Origin: Streptomyces pactum
GTDB taxonomy: Bacteria; Actinomycetota; Actinomycetes; Streptomycetales; Streptomycetaceae
Direction of reading: 5' to 3'
Length of the DNA stretch: 64,000 bases
Assembly (NCBI RefSeq): GCF_002005225.1
Contig: NZ_CP019724.1
Location: 7,358,001-7,422,000, forward strand
Within the stretch, counting starts at the first letter, position 1, and the number at the start of each line of letters is the position of its first letter. The notes under the pieces are model-generated. The model was not told where the DNA came from. It worked only from the letters and a program-made list of their open reading frames with translations, and did no database searches. Below are positions 18,457-28,230 of the stretch, one piece after another. The position numbers were made by a program, and so were the translations under genes.

Positions 18457-20342
18457 GCCGTCTCCTCGATCTCTTCCAGTCGGTGCAGTACGTCGTCGTC
18501 GGCGAGGGCATCGTCGTCCAGGGTCTTGCCGGCGTTCTTGTCGAGGCTCTTGCCGAGGGTCTTCGCCGGCTGGTTACCGGCGGGCGTCCCGTCCCGGTGC
18601 GTCGTGGTCTCCTCGTCGGTCTCGCGGGTCACCACCGCCCGGTACCGGGGCTCGGTGTGCAGCAGTTCCCGGTGCGTGCCGACCGCCGAGACCGCGCCGT
18701 CGTGCAGGAACACGATCCGGTCCGCGCGGTCCAGCAGCAGCGGCGACGAGGTGAAGACCACCGTGGTGCGTCCGGCGCGCAGGGTACGCACCCCGTGCGC
18801 GATCCGTGCCTCGGTGTGCGAGTCCACGGCGGAGGTCGGTTCGTCCAGGACGAGTGCCTCCGGGTCCGTGATCAGGGACCGGGCGAGAGCCAGCCGCTGG
18901 CGCTGGCCGCCCGACAGCGAGCGGCCACGCTCGGTGATGCGGGCGTCCATCGCGTCGTCGGCGCCGAGCGAACCCTGCGCGAGGGCCGTCAGGACGTCGT
19001 CGCACTGGGCGGCGGCCAGTGCGTCCTCGGCGGCGACCGCACCGGACGCGGGCACGTCGAGCAGCTCACGCAGCGTGCCGGAGAGCAGCACCGGGTCCTT
19101 GTCCTGGACCAGGACGGCGGTACGCGCGGAGTTCAGCGGCAGCTCGTCGAGCGGCACCCCGCCCAGCAGCGCCGAGGCACCCTGCTCCGAGGGGTGCCCG
19201 CCGAGCCGTTCCGCCAGGCGTCCGGCCTCGTCGGGGTCGCCGCAGACCACGGCGGTGAACCGACCCGCAGGGGCGAGGAGACCGGTCGTGGGGTCGTACA
19301 GGTCCCCGGCGGGGACCTCGGCGGCGCGCGACCCCGCGGTGTCGGTGGCCCGCTCCAGTGCCAGCACCCGTGCGGCCCGCTTGGCCGAGGGCCGCGAGAA
19401 GGAGTACGCCATGGCGATCTCCTCGAAGTGCCGGAGCGGGTAGGTGAGAATCATGACGGAGCTGTAGACGGTGACGAGTTCACCGACGCCGATGCGGCCC
19501 TCGCGGGCCAGGTGGACGCCGTGCCAGACCACCGCGATCAGCAGCAGCCCAGGCAGCAGCACCTGGATCGCGGAGATCAGGGACCACATGCGGGCGCTGC
19601 GCACGGCCGCGTGGCGTACGTCCTGGGAGGCACCGCGGTAGCGGTCGAGGAAGAGTTCCTCGCCGCCGATACCGCGGAGGACGCGGAGCCCCGCGACGGT
19701 GTCAGAGGCGAGTTCGGTGGCGCGGCCGGCCTTCTCGCGCTGGACGTCGGCCCGCCGGGTGGCCCGGGGCAGCAGAGGCAGTACCGCGAGGGCCAGCACG
19801 GGCAGGCCCAGGACCACGACGACGCCGAGCGCCGGTTCGTAGACGACGAGGGCCACGCAGACCAGGACGATGGTCAGGGCCGCCGCGGTGAAGCGGGAGA
19901 CGGCCTCCACGAACCAGCCGATCTTCTCGACGTCGCCGGTGGAGACGGCCACGACCTCGCCGGCCGCGACGCGCCGGGTCAGCGCCGAGCCCAGCAGCGC
20001 GGTCTTGCGGGCCAGCAGTTGCTGGACGCGGGCCGCGGCGGTGATCCAGTTGGTGACGGCGGCGCGGTGCAGGAAGGTGTCGCCGATCGCGTTGCCGGCG
20101 CAGCACAGCACCATGACCCCGCCCGCGAGGGCGAGCCGGGTGCCGGAACGGTCGACGACGGCCTGGATGGCGAGACCGACGCAGAACGGCAGGGCGGAGA
20201 CGGAGGCGAAGTGCAGCAGGCCCCAGGCCAGTGACTTGAGTTGTCCACCGAGCTGGTTGCGGAACAGCCACCAAAGGAATCGGGGGCCCGAGCGTGCGTC
20301 CGGCACGCCCGGGTCGGGATACGGAAGGTCTTGGATCTGCAT
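18453..20342 (-). CDS. ABC exporter half-transporter, subunit with intact signature but degenerate Walker A
   Basis: 629 residues with six membrane helices and an ATPase domain. The signature 'RSLSGGQRQRLALARS' and Walker B 'ALVLDEPTSAVD' are intact. The Walker A position reads 'VVCGDPDEAGRLAERL', without GxxGxGK[ST], and the switch-histidine position reads 'VVFTSSPLLLD', without His. This is the exact complement of the defects in the partner at 16675. The last ~50 residues are an extra Lys/Asp/Glu-rich tail ('KTLGKSLDKNAGKTLDDDAL'). It is the first gene of the two-gene operon. The ribosome site before ATG 20342 is weak. Confidence 0.93.
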
Positions 20343-20524
20343 GACGTCCCAGTGGCTCGTGTCAGGGGGTGCCGTTGCGATGCGGCATCAAGAGACTGCA
20401 AACCGTGAAAGGTTCGCGTCGCGGGGTGCCCAAAATCAAGCGGTTTTCCGCGGTGGGGTACGAATCCGGCTGCCGCCCGTCGCACCGCCCCGTGCCGCAC
20501 CGTCGCGAGTGCGACCATGGACCG

Positions 20525-21277
20525 ATGCGGAGCGGTGGAGTACGGCGTACGGCGGTCGCGTGGGCGGGCCTCGGGGCCCTGATGACGGCACTGTCCGCGT
20601 GCGGCGGCCCGTCGGGGCACGGCACGAGCACATCGGCGGGCGATCCCGCCGACGACGGCGGGGGCCGCAGCGGTGCCACCTCGGCCGACCCGGCACGGAT
20701 TCCCGGTGTCGGCGACCGGATCCAGCGCCGCATCCCCGCGGACTCCCGTCAGGTCGTCGCGGTGTACGGCGACGGCAGGGACTCCCCCGACTCGACCGTC
20801 GTGCTGTACACGAAGCAGGGTTCCGCCTGGCACCGCGCCCGCGATTGGGCGGCGCACAACGGCACGAAGGGGTGGGCGACCGACCACCACGAGAACGACA
20901 GGCGCAGCCCCGTCGGGGTGTTCACGCTCAGCGACGCGGGCGGCGTCCTCCCGGACCCGGCCCCCGGCGCCGGGCTGCCGTACACCCGGTCCGCCGCCTT
21001 CGCGGCGCCGAGGTGGTGGGACGCGTCGTACCGGCACGACTTCGACTACGTCATCGCCATCGACTACAACCGGGTCAAGGGCACCCCGCCGAACGACCCG
21101 ACCCGTCCCGAGGGCGCGTCCAAGGGTGGCGGGATCTGGCTGCACATGGACCACGGCAGCGGTACGTCGGCCTGCGTCAGCCTGCCGAAGCCGGCGATGG
21201 AGTACCTGCTGCGCACGCTGGACCCGGACCGGCACCCGGTGGTGGTCATGGGGGACCGGGCGCGTCTGAGGGCTTGA
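20525..21277 (+). CDS. Lipoprotein with L,D-transpeptidase-like (YkuD) catalytic domain
   Basis: 250 residues. The N-terminus is a lipoprotein signal ending in the lipobox 'LSAC' ('GALMTALSACGG'), so it is anchored outside the membrane. After a Gly/Ser/Asp linker the C-terminal ~150 residues contain 'DRRSPVGVFTLSDAGG' and the active-site stretch 'GGGIWLHMDHGSGTSACVSL', with HxxHG, Ser and Cys in the YkuD order. L,D-transpeptidases cross-link peptidoglycan through mDap residues; several secreted relatives are of unknown activity. ATG 20525 is chosen because the signal peptide follows. It faces the MarR gene tail to tail. Confidence 0.85.
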   Translation: MRSGGVRRTAVAWAGLGALMTALSACGGPSGHGTSTSAGDPADDGGGRSGATSADPARIPGVGDRIQRRIPADSRQVVAVYGDGRDSPDSTVVLYTKQGSAWHRARDWAAHNGTKGWATDHHENDRRSPVGVFTLSDAGGVLPDPAPGAGLPYTRSAAFAAPRWWDASYRHDFDYVIAIDYNRVKGTPPNDPTRPEGASKGGGIWLHMDHGSGTSACVSLPKPAMEYLLRTLDPDRHPVVVMGDRARLRA

Positions 21278-21323
21278 CCGCGCCCCGGGAACACGCTTCT
21301 GTCCGGCCTCGCCCGACTCGAGG

Positions 21324-21785
21324 TCACGCCCCGGACCGGCCTGGCGCGGTTCCGGGTCCGTCGATCAACGCGTCCAACAGCCCGCCGAGCACCGCGCGCT
21401 GTTCGTCCGTCAGCGGGGCGAGGATCTCCTCCGCGGCGGACCGGCGCGCGCCGTGCAGTTCCCGCAGGGCGGCGCGCCCGTCGTCGGTGAGCTCGATCCG
21501 GATCACCCGGCGGTTGGCCGGGTCCGGGACGCGGCGTACCTTCCCGGCCGTCTCCAGCCCGTCGACCAGCGTCGTCACCGCCCGCGGCACGACCTCCAGG
21601 CGCTCGGCCAGATCGGCCATGCGGGGCGGCGAGCCGTAGTGCGCCAGGGTGCGCAGCAGCCGGGACTGGGCCGGTGTGATGCCGAGGTCGCGATGCTCCA
21701 GGTGGCGCTTCTGGATGCGGTGCACCCGGCGAGTGAGCCGCAGCAACTGCTCGGCCAGCGGGCCGTCGGAATCGGGGGCGGTCAT
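21324..21785 (-). CDS. MarR-family transcriptional regulator
   Basis: 153 residues. Winged helix with 'LGITPAQSRLLRTLAHYG', 'PPRMADLAERLEVVPRAVTT', 'LVDGLETAGKVRRVPDPANR' and 'RVIRIELTDDGRAAL', typical MarR. It is divergent from an ABC exporter (21883), a common pairing in which the regulator represses the exporter until a ligand binds. The 97-base intergenic region holds a perfect 9-bp inverted repeat (21808-21836), 22 bases upstream of this start. It presumably represses both itself and the exporter. Confidence 0.93.
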   Translation of the reverse strand: MTAPDSDGPLAEQLLRLTRRVHRIQKRHLEHRDLGITPAQSRLLRTLAHYGSPPRMADLAERLEVVPRAVTTLVDGLETAGKVRRVPDPANRRVIRIELTDDGRAALRELHGARRSAAEEILAPLTDEQRAVLGGLLDALIDGPGTAPGRSGA

Positions 21786-21807
21786 GCGGGAACAATATCA
21801 GGATGAT

Positions 21808-21836
21808 GTTCATTGTGAGTATAGGTAACAATGAAC
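21808..21836. promoter_or_regulatory. MarR operator candidate
   Basis: Perfect inverted repeat GTTCATTGT (21808-21816) and ACAATGAAC (21828-21836), 11-base spacer, about 20 bases centre to centre. It is AT-rich against a GC-rich background. The spacer reads TATACT on the minus strand, a good -10 hexamer for the marR promoter, so binding would block transcription. Confidence 0.85.
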
Positions 21837-21882
21837 TACGATCCGTTAGGTTCGACAGACGCGTCGCCCTCCGAAGGAGCCC

Positions 21883-23685
21883 ATGCACCCCGACCGCGAA
21901 TCCACCTGGACCGCACCCGCCGACGCCGAGGAACAGCCCCGGCAGGTGCGCCGCATCCTGAAGCTGTTCCGCCCCTACCGCGGCCGCCTCGCGATCGTCG
22001 GGCTCCTGGTCGGCGCCGCGTCGCTGGTGACGGTCGCCACCCCCTTCCTGCTCAAGGAGATCCTCGACGTCGCGATCCCCCAGGGGCGCACGGGCCTGCT
22101 GAGTCTGCTCGCCCTCGGCATGATCCTCGGCGCCGTCCTCACCAGCGTTTTCGGTGTGCTGCAGACGCTGATCTCCACGACCGTCGGCCAGCGCGTCATG
22201 CACGACCTGCGCACCGCCGTCTACGGCCGGCTGCAGAGGATGTCCCTCGCCTTCTTCACCCGCACCCGCACCGGCGAGGTCCAGTCCCGTATCGCCAACG
22301 ACATCGGCGGCATGCAGGCCACCGTCACCTCCACCGCGACCTCCCTGATCTCCAACCTCACCAGCGTGGTCGCCACGATCGCCGCGATGGTCGTCCTCGA
22401 CTGGCGCCTGACCGTCGTCTCACTGCTCCTGCTCCCCGTCTTCGTGTGGATCAGCCGCCGCGTCGGCAGGGAACGCAGGAAGATCACCACCCGGCGGCAG
22501 AAGCAGATGGCCGCGATGGCCGCCACGGTCACCGAGTCGCTCTCCGTCAGCGGCATCCTGCTGGGCCGCACCATGGGCCGCTCCGACTCGCTCACCCGCG
22601 CCTTCTCCGACGAGTCCGAGGGGCTGGTCGACCTGGAGGTGAAGTCGAACATGGCGGGCCGCTGGCGGATGGCCGTCATCACGATCGTCATGGCGGCCAT
22701 GCCCGCCGTCATCTACTGGACCGCCGGCATCGCCCTGCAACTAGGCGGCCCGGACGTCTCCCTCGGCACGATCGTCGCCTTCGTCTCGCTCCAGCAGGGA
22801 CTCTTCCGCCCCGCCGTGAGCCTGCTGTCGACCGGCGTCCAGATCCAGGCGTCGCTCGCGCTCTTCCAGCGCATCTTCGAGTACCTCGACCTGCCGGTCG
22901 ACATCACCGAGCGGGACGACGCCGTCCACCTCGACCACATCAAGGGCGAGGTCCGCTTCGAGAACGTCGAGTTCCGCTACGACGGCAAGGCCGGTGCGAT
23001 CCTCGACGGCATCGACATCACCGTCCCGGCCGGCAGCAGCCTCGCCGTCGTCGGCCCGACCGGCGCCGGCAAGTCCACGCTGGGCCACCTGGTGCCCCGG
23101 CTGTACGACGTGACCGGCGGCCGGGTCACCCTCGACGGGGTCGACGTGCGCGACCTGGACTTCGACACCGTCGCCCGTGCCGTCGGAGTCGTCTCGCAGG
23201 AGACGTACCTCTTCCACGCCTCGGTCGCCGAGAACCTGCGCTTCGCCAAGCCGGACGCCACCGACGCGGAACTGGAGGCGGCGGCGCGGGCGGCGCAGAT
23301 CCACGACCACATCGCCGCCCTGCCCGACGGCTACGACACGGTGGTCGGCGAGCGCGGGCACCGTTTCTCCGGCGGTGAGAAGCAGCGCCTGGCCATCGCC
23401 CGCACCATCCTGCGGGACCCGCCCGTCCTCGTCCTCGACGAGGCGACCAGTGCCCTGGACACCCGTACCGAAGCAGCCGTGCAGGACGCCGTCGACGCCC
23501 TGTCCGCCAACCGGACCACGATCACGATCGCGCACCGCCTGTCCACGGTCCGGGGCGCCGACCAAATCGTGGTCCTCGACTCCGGGCGCCTGGCCGAACA
23601 GGGCAGGCACGAGGAGCTGCTGGAGCGGAACGGGCGGTATGCGGCCCTGCTCCGCAGGGACGCCCGACTGGAGCCGACAAAATGA
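21883..23685 (+). CDS. ABC exporter (homodimeric type), MarR-controlled
   Basis: 600 residues: six membrane helices in ~1-330, then a fully canonical ATPase domain with Walker A 'GPTGAGKST', Q-loop 'VSQETYLFH', signature 'RFSGGEKQRLAIAR', Walker B 'VLVLDEATSALD' and 'TIAHRLSTV'. A complete half-transporter like this usually works as a homodimer, exporting lipids or drugs. AAGGAG lies 3-4 bases before the ATG. The divergent MarR regulator and operator suggest induction by the exported compound. Contrast with the two-subunit exporter at 16675-20342, where motif loss divides the work. Confidence 0.95.
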   Translation: MHPDRESTWTAPADAEEQPRQVRRILKLFRPYRGRLAIVGLLVGAASLVTVATPFLLKEILDVAIPQGRTGLLSLLALGMILGAVLTSVFGVLQTLISTTVGQRVMHDLRTAVYGRLQRMSLAFFTRTRTGEVQSRIANDIGGMQATVTSTATSLISNLTSVVATIAAMVVLDWRLTVVSLLLLPVFVWISRRVGRERRKITTRRQKQMAAMAATVTESLSVSGILLGRTMGRSDSLTRAFSDESEGLVDLEVKSNMAGRWRMAVITIVMAAMPAVIYWTAGIALQLGGPDVSLGTIVAFVSLQQGLFRPAVSLLSTGVQIQASLALFQRIFEYLDLPVDITERDDAVHLDHIKGEVRFENVEFRYDGKAGAILDGIDITVPAGSSLAVVGPTGAGKSTLGHLVPRLYDVTGGRVTLDGVDVRDLDFDTVARAVGVVSQETYLFHASVAENLRFAKPDATDAELEAAARAAQIHDHIAALPDGYDTVVGERGHRFSGGEKQRLAIARTILRDPPVLVLDEATSALDTRTEAAVQDAVDALSANRTTITIAHRLSTVRGADQIVVLDSGRLAEQGRHEELLERNGRYAALLRRDARLEPTK

Positions 23686-23728
23686 CGATATGCCGGGTTT
23701 GTGTGCGAATGGAGGTTACCGTGCCCGC

Positions 23729-24598
23729 ATGCAGACGAACACTCCGCGACGGAGCACGAGAGGCACCAGGAGAACGATCCGACTGACGCGCCGGGGCCGC
23801 ATCGCCCTGATCGTGACCGGCGCCGTCGTGGCCGGTACCGCCGTGGCGGTGCCGCTGCTGATGACGGAAGAGGAGGGCGAGTCCCGGCCCACGTCCCTGG
23901 TGATCCCGGAGGGCTGGCGCGCGACCCAGGTCTACGAGGCCGTCGACAAGACCCTCGCCCTGCCCCCCGGCACCACCAAGAAGTCTCTCGCCAAGGCCGA
24001 CCTCAAGCTGCCGAACGACGCCGAGGGCAACCCCGAGGGCTATCTCTTCCCGGCGACCTACCCGCTCGGCGAGAACCCGACGCCGGAGAAGCTGCTGACG
24101 GCCATGGTCGGGAAGGCGAACGAGAAGTTCACCGGCGCGCCGATCGCCGCGGGCGCCCAGCGCAACGCGCTGAACGTCTACCAGGCGGTCACCATCGCCA
24201 GCATCGTGCAGGCGGAGGCCGCCGCCAAGGAGGACATGGGCAAGGTGGCCCGGGTGATCTTCAACCGGCTGGAACGCGGCATGCCGCTGCAGATGGACTC
24301 CACCGTCAACTACGCCCTGGGCCGTTCCGACCTGAGGACCACCACCGAGGACACCAAGATCGACAGCCCCTACAACTCGTACCAGCGGATGGGGCTACCG
24401 CCCACCCCCATCGACAACCCCGGCGACGAGGCGATGAGTGCCGCGATCAACCCGACCCCCGGCGACTGGCTGTACTTCGTCACGGTCAAGTCCGGCGACA
24501 CCCGCTTCACCGCCGACTACGCCGAACACCAGCGCAACGTCGCGGAGTTCAACCGCATCCGGGAGAGCGCCTCGAAGCAGGCGGCCGAGGCCGAGTGA
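23729..24598 (+). CDS. mltG: MltG-like endolytic transglycosylase (YceG family), stand-alone paralogue
   Basis: 289 residues: a basic N-terminus, one membrane helix (about 24-45, 'IALIVTGAVVAGTAVAVPLL'), then the YceG domain. The catalytic Glu lies in 'IASIVQAEAAAKEDMGKVAR', followed by 'VIFNRLERGMPLQMDSTVNY' and 'YNSYQRMGLPPTPIDNPGD', all diagnostic. MltG cleaves nascent glycan strands at the membrane and sets their length. The main Streptomyces copy is usually in the ruvX-aroE region; this one stands alone and is shorter. GGAGG occurs 13 bases before the ATG, a long spacing. It follows the ABC exporter by 43 bases, so read-through is possible. Confidence 0.9.
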   Translation: MQTNTPRRSTRGTRRTIRLTRRGRIALIVTGAVVAGTAVAVPLLMTEEEGESRPTSLVIPEGWRATQVYEAVDKTLALPPGTTKKSLAKADLKLPNDAEGNPEGYLFPATYPLGENPTPEKLLTAMVGKANEKFTGAPIAAGAQRNALNVYQAVTIASIVQAEAAAKEDMGKVARVIFNRLERGMPLQMDSTVNYALGRSDLRTTTEDTKIDSPYNSYQRMGLPPTPIDNPGDEAMSAAINPTPGDWLYFVTVKSGDTRFTADYAEHQRNVAEFNRIRESASKQAAEAE

Positions 24599-24610
24599 GC
24601 CGGCGGGGCG

Positions 24611-25735
24611 TCACGCGGCGACCGGCTCCCGCTCGGCCAGCAGCCGTCTGATGTCCCGTACGGCCGCGCGCCCGGCCCGGTTGGCACCGATGGTGCTGGC
24701 CGACGGCCCGTAGCCGACCAGGTGGATCCGCGGGTCGGTGACCGCGCGCGTCCCCTCCACACGGATCCCGCCGCCCGCCTCCCGCAGCCGCAGCGGCCGC
24801 AAGTGGTCGATGGCGGCCCGGAACCCGGTCGCCCACAGGATGACGTCGGCAGCCACCCGCCGCCCGTCGCTCCACTCGGCCCCCTCGGGTGTGATCCGCT
24901 CGAACATGGGCTGCCGGTCCAGCACCCCCGACTCCAGCCCCGCCCGGATCGCGTCGTTCAGCGGCAGCCCGGTCACCGACACCACGCTCTTCGGCGGCAG
25001 CCCCTGCCGAACCCGCTCCTCCACCAGCGCCACCGCGGCCCGGCCCGCGTCCTCGTCGAAGGGGCCCTCACGGAAGACCGGCGGCCGCCTGGTCACCCAC
25101 GTGGTGGCAGCGGCGTACGGGGCGATCTCCAGCAGATGCTGCGTCCCCGAGGCGCCCCCGCCCACCACCAGCACCCGCTGCCCGTCGAACTCCTCGGGAC
25201 CGGCGTACCGCGCGGTGTGCAACTGCCGTCCCCGGAAAGTCTCCTGCCCGCGATAACGCGGCCAGAAGGGCCGGTCCCAGGTGCCCGTCGCGTTGATCAG
25301 CGCCCGCGTCGACCAGGCCCCTGCCGACGTCTCGACGAGCAGCCGCCTGTCCGCCCCCTCGCGCACCGCGCGGACGTCGACGGGCCGCCGCACCCGCAGG
25401 CCGAAGGTCCGCTCGTACGCCGCGAAGTACTCGCCGACCACCTCGGCGGACGGCCGCGCCGGGTCCGCCCCGGTCAGCTCCATACCCGGGAGGGCGTGCA
25501 TCCCGTGGACCCTGCCGTACGTCAGCGACGGCCAGCGGAACTGCCAGGCGCCGCCGGGCCCGGGGGAGTGGTCGAGCACCACGAAGTCGCGTTCCGGTTC
25601 GAACCCGGTGCGCCGCAGGTGGTAGGCCGCGGCGAGTCCCGCCTGACCGGCACCGATGACGACGACCTCGACCTCGCGTTTCGCGGCCTCAGGCGTCCCG
25701 GTCTCATGCGTCGCGGCCTCGTATGAGTCGTTCAC
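24611..25735 (-). CDS. FAD-dependent NAD(P)/flavin oxidoreductase (CzcO/YhdR-like monooxygenase family)
   Basis: 374 residues. The first dinucleotide fold 'VVVIGAGQAGLAAAYHLRR' binds FAD; 'VVLDHSPGPGGAWQFRW' is the typical GxW region. The second fold 'RVLVVGGGASGTQHLLEI' binds NAD(P)H. Near the C-terminus, 'VILWATGFRAAIDHLRPL' is the ATG motif. Relatives oxidise diverse organics or act in metal-related redox; the substrate is unknown. GTG at 25735 starts the frame and has only a weak ribosome site. It converges on mltG with 12 bases between and is divergent from the YjbQ gene across a GC-rich repeat. Confidence 0.88.
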   Translation of the reverse strand: MNDSYEAATHETGTPEAAKREVEVVVIGAGQAGLAAAYHLRRTGFEPERDFVVLDHSPGPGGAWQFRWPSLTYGRVHGMHALPGMELTGADPARPSAEVVGEYFAAYERTFGLRVRRPVDVRAVREGADRRLLVETSAGAWSTRALINATGTWDRPFWPRYRGQETFRGRQLHTARYAGPEEFDGQRVLVVGGGASGTQHLLEIAPYAAATTWVTRRPPVFREGPFDEDAGRAAVALVEERVRQGLPPKSVVSVTGLPLNDAIRAGLESGVLDRQPMFERITPEGAEWSDGRRVAADVILWATGFRAAIDHLRPLRLREAGGGIRVEGTRAVTDPRIHLVGYGPSASTIGANRAGRAAVRDIRRLLAEREPVAA

Positions 25736-25777
25736 GCTTCTGCCAACGGAGCCGAGGGCCCCGATCTTCCCCAGTCC

Positions 25778-25868
25778 GCCCCGGGACGACCCGGGTCCCG
25801 GCCTTCCCCGCCCGCCCCGGGACGACCGGGGTCCCGGCCTTCCCCGCCCCGCCCCGGGACGACCGCGA
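25778..25868. repeat. 36-37-bp tandem repeat, 2.5 copies
   Basis: Copies start at 25778, 25814 and 25851, each with GCCCCGGGACGACC followed by GGGTCCCGGCCTTCC in the first two. The array fills the divergent intergenic region between the flavin oxidoreductase and YjbQ genes. Confidence 0.85.
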
Positions 25869-25916
25869 GCCCGACGTTCCGGCGCCAGGCCCGCCGCTTA
25901 CGTCAGGATGGGAGAC

Positions 25917-26339
25917 ATGCCAGATGCCTTCACCACCCGAGTACTGAACCTCGCCACCGGCTCGGCGGAGCGGGTCGCCGACATCACCGGTGAGTGCGAG
26001 TCCTTCCTGCGCGAGACGGCGGCCGGGCGCGACGGTCTCCTCAGCGTCTTCGTCCCGCACGCCACCGCCGGGATCGCGGTCATCGAGACGGGCGCGGGCA
26101 GCGACGACGACCTGCTGGCCGCCCTGCACACGCTGCTCCCCGCCGACGACCGCTGGCAGCACCGCCACGGCAGCCCCGGCCACGGCCGGGACCACGTCCT
26201 GCCCGCCCTCGTACCACCGCACGCGACGCTGCCGGTGATCGGCGGACGGCTGGAACTCGGAACCTGGCAGTCGGTGTGCCTGGTGGACACCAACCGGGAC
26301 AACCCCGACCGTCGCGTGCGCCTGTCGTTCCTCGGGTAG
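25917..26339 (+). CDS. yjbQ: YjbQ family (UPF0047) protein
   Basis: 140 residues, typical length. It has 'SVFVPHATAGIAVIETGAGS', 'HRHGSPGHGRDHVLPALVPP' and 'RLELGTWQSVCLVDTNRDNP', the conserved histidines and WQ motif of UPF0047. Some members have thiamin-phosphate-synthase activity in vitro; the physiological role is unsettled. ATG 25917 is preferred over an in-frame ATG at 25908 because AGGA/GGGAG lies just before it. Confidence 0.9.
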   Translation: MPDAFTTRVLNLATGSAERVADITGECESFLRETAAGRDGLLSVFVPHATAGIAVIETGAGSDDDLLAALHTLLPADDRWQHRHGSPGHGRDHVLPALVPPHATLPVIGGRLELGTWQSVCLVDTNRDNPDRRVRLSFLG

Positions 26340-26741
26340 ACCGGGCCCGTGGACGTCGTCCACCGTTCGGGAGGCGTTTCATCCTTTGGGGCCCATACCC
26401 GGCCCGAACGGCTGGGCCGCCCGGACACCCGACGGCGAGGGCACGGCGGCAGGTCCGGCGTCGTCGGCCTGGACTCTACCTCGCTCTGGTGCGGGGCGCG
26501 GGTCCGTGGGCGGGGCGGTGACCCGGATGCCCGGTACGAGATCGAGGCCATCGAGCGCAGGCTGATGGACGAACTGACGAACTGACGGACGACGACGAAG
26601 CCCCCGTCTGAGACCGTCGGCGCGACCGGGGCGGCGCCCCGGCCACGCGGACCCGGCCGGCGGGGACGGCGGACGGCGGGGACGGCGGACGGCGCCGCCG
26701 GGCCCCGCCACCGGCCGGTCCCGGCGGCGCCGCGGACACCG
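26340..26741. other. 402-base intergenic stretch with a possible relic reading frame
   Basis: At 26440-26520 one plus frame reads 'PGLYLALVRGAGPWAG' and stops; the next frame takes over with 'DPDARYEIEAIERRLMDELT' and stops at 26585. The two together look like one small frameshifted gene. A hairpin CCGGGGC / GCCCCGG follows at 26627-26643, and a 16-bp repeat (GGCGGGGACGGCGGAC type) runs through about 26655-26695 before the tctA stop. Confidence 0.35.
26627..26643 (+). terminator. Short GC stem-loop
   Basis: 7-bp stem CCGGGGC / GCCCCGG with a 3-base loop in the region between the convergent YjbQ side and tctA. Possible terminator; no U-tract. Confidence 0.35.
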
Positions 26742-28229
26742 TCAGTGGCTCACCCGCCGTACCAGCCGCTTCAGCAGCGGCCACGCCAGCAGCAGCACGA
26801 TCACCGCGTACACCGTCACCGCGAACGGCGTGTTGACCAGACCCGTCACACTGCCGTCGCTGATCTGCAGGGCGCGGCGCAACTGCTGTTCGGCGTTCGG
26901 GCCGAGGATGACGCCGATCACCGCGGGCAGGATGGGCAGGCCGTAGCGCCGCATGCCGAAACCGACGAGGCCGATGATCAGCAGGATCACCAGGTCGACG
27001 ACCTCGCCGCCGACCGCGTACGCGCCGACCGCCGCGAAGAACATGATCCCCGCGTAGAGGTACGGCCGCGGGATGCGCAGCAGCTTGGCCCACACCGGCG
27101 CCAGCGGCAGGTTGAGCGCGAGCAGCAGCACCATGCCGACGAAGAGGGACGCGATCAGGCCCCACACCAACTCGGGTTCGCGTTCGAAGAGCAGCGGGCC
27201 GGGCTGGATGCCGTACTGCTGGAAGGCGGCCAGCATGACCGCCGCGACCGCCGTCGTCGGCAGCCCCAGGGTCAGCATGGAGACCAGCGTGCCCGCCGCC
27301 GAGGCCGACGCCGCCGACTCCGGGCCCGCCACGCCCTCGATGGCACCCTTGCCCCACTCGTCCTTGTTCTTGGACAGGCGCTTCTCCGTGACGTACGACA
27401 GGAACGTGGGGATCTCGGCGCCGCCCGCCGGAATGGCGCCGAACGGGAAGCCGATGAACGGGCCGCGCAGCCAGGACTTCCAGGTCCGCTTCACATCGGC
27501 GCGCCCGAGCCAGGGGCGGCCCACCGGGATCGGCTCGGCCGCCCCGCGCCGCAGATGAGCCGCCACCCACAGCGCCTCGCCGATCGCGAACAGGCCGACC
27601 GCGACGATCACGACGTCGACGCCGTCCGCGAGTTGCAGCGAGCCGAAGGTCAGCCGCTGCTGGCCCGTCATCTGGTCCAGGCCCACCAGGCCGATCGTCA
27701 GGCCGATCAGCAGGGAGGCCAGACCTCTGACGCGCGAGGAGCCCAGCACCGACGTCACGGCGATGAACGCCAGCACCATGATGGCGAAGTAGTCCGGCGC
27801 GCCGATGTCCACCGCCAGGTCGGCGACCGTCGGCGCCAGCGCCACCAGCAGGATCGTGCCGATCATGCCGCCCGCGAAGTGACCGATGGCGGCGGCCGCC
27901 AGCGCCTGGGCGCCGCGCCCCGCCTTGGCCATGGGGTTGCCCTCCATGGCCGCGACCACGGCCGCGCTCTCACCGGGGGTGTTGAGCAGGATGGAGGTGG
28001 TCGAACCGCCGAACATCGCGCCGTAGTAGATGCCGGCGAACATGATGAACGCGGCGACGGGGTCGAGGCCGTACGTCACCGGCAGCAACAGTGCCACCGC
28101 CATCGCGGGTCCGATGCCGGGCAGGACGCCGATGGCGGTCCCGAGCAGCACGCCGAGGGCGGCCCACAGGAGGTTGAGGGGCGTGAGGGCCGTTCCGAAG
28201 CCGTCCATGAGGGAGTTGAGGGCGTTCAT
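26742..28229 (-). CDS. tctA: Tripartite tricarboxylate transporter, large permease subunit TctA
   Basis: 495 residues, the usual length, with about 11-12 hydrophobic segments. The TctA hallmarks are '[20 protein letters not shown]', '[20 protein letters not shown]', '[20 protein letters not shown]' and '[20 protein letters not shown]'. It forms the transport channel of a secondary system that takes substrate from the TctC binding protein and uses an ion gradient; characterised relatives carry citrate and related carboxylates. It is the last gene of tctC-tctB-tctA, with a single base between the tctB stop and its ATG. Confidence 0.97.
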   Translation of the reverse strand: MNALNSLMDGFGTALTPLNLLWAALGVLLGTAIGVLPGIGPAMAVALLLPVTYGLDPVAAFIMFAGIYYGAMFGGSTTSILLNTPGESAAVVAAMEGNPMAKAGRGAQALAAAAIGHFAGGMIGTILLVALAPTVADLAVDIGAPDYFAIMVLAFIAVTSVLGSSRVRGLASLLIGLTIGLVGLDQMTGQQRLTFGSLQLADGVDVVIVAVGLFAIGEALWVAAHLRRGAAEPIPVGRPWLGRADVKRTWKSWLRGPFIGFPFGAIPAGGAEIPTFLSYVTEKRLSKNKDEWGKGAIEGVAGPESAASASAAGTLVSMLTLGLPTTAVAAVMLAAFQQYGIQPGPLLFEREPELVWGLIASLFVGMVLLLALNLPLAPVWAKLLRIPRPYLYAGIMFFAAVGAYAVGGEVVDLVILLIIGLVGFGMRRYGLPILPAVIGVILGPNAEQQLRRALQISDGSVTGLVNTPFAVTVYAVIVLLLAWPLLKRLVRRVSH

Positions 28230-28230
28230 G

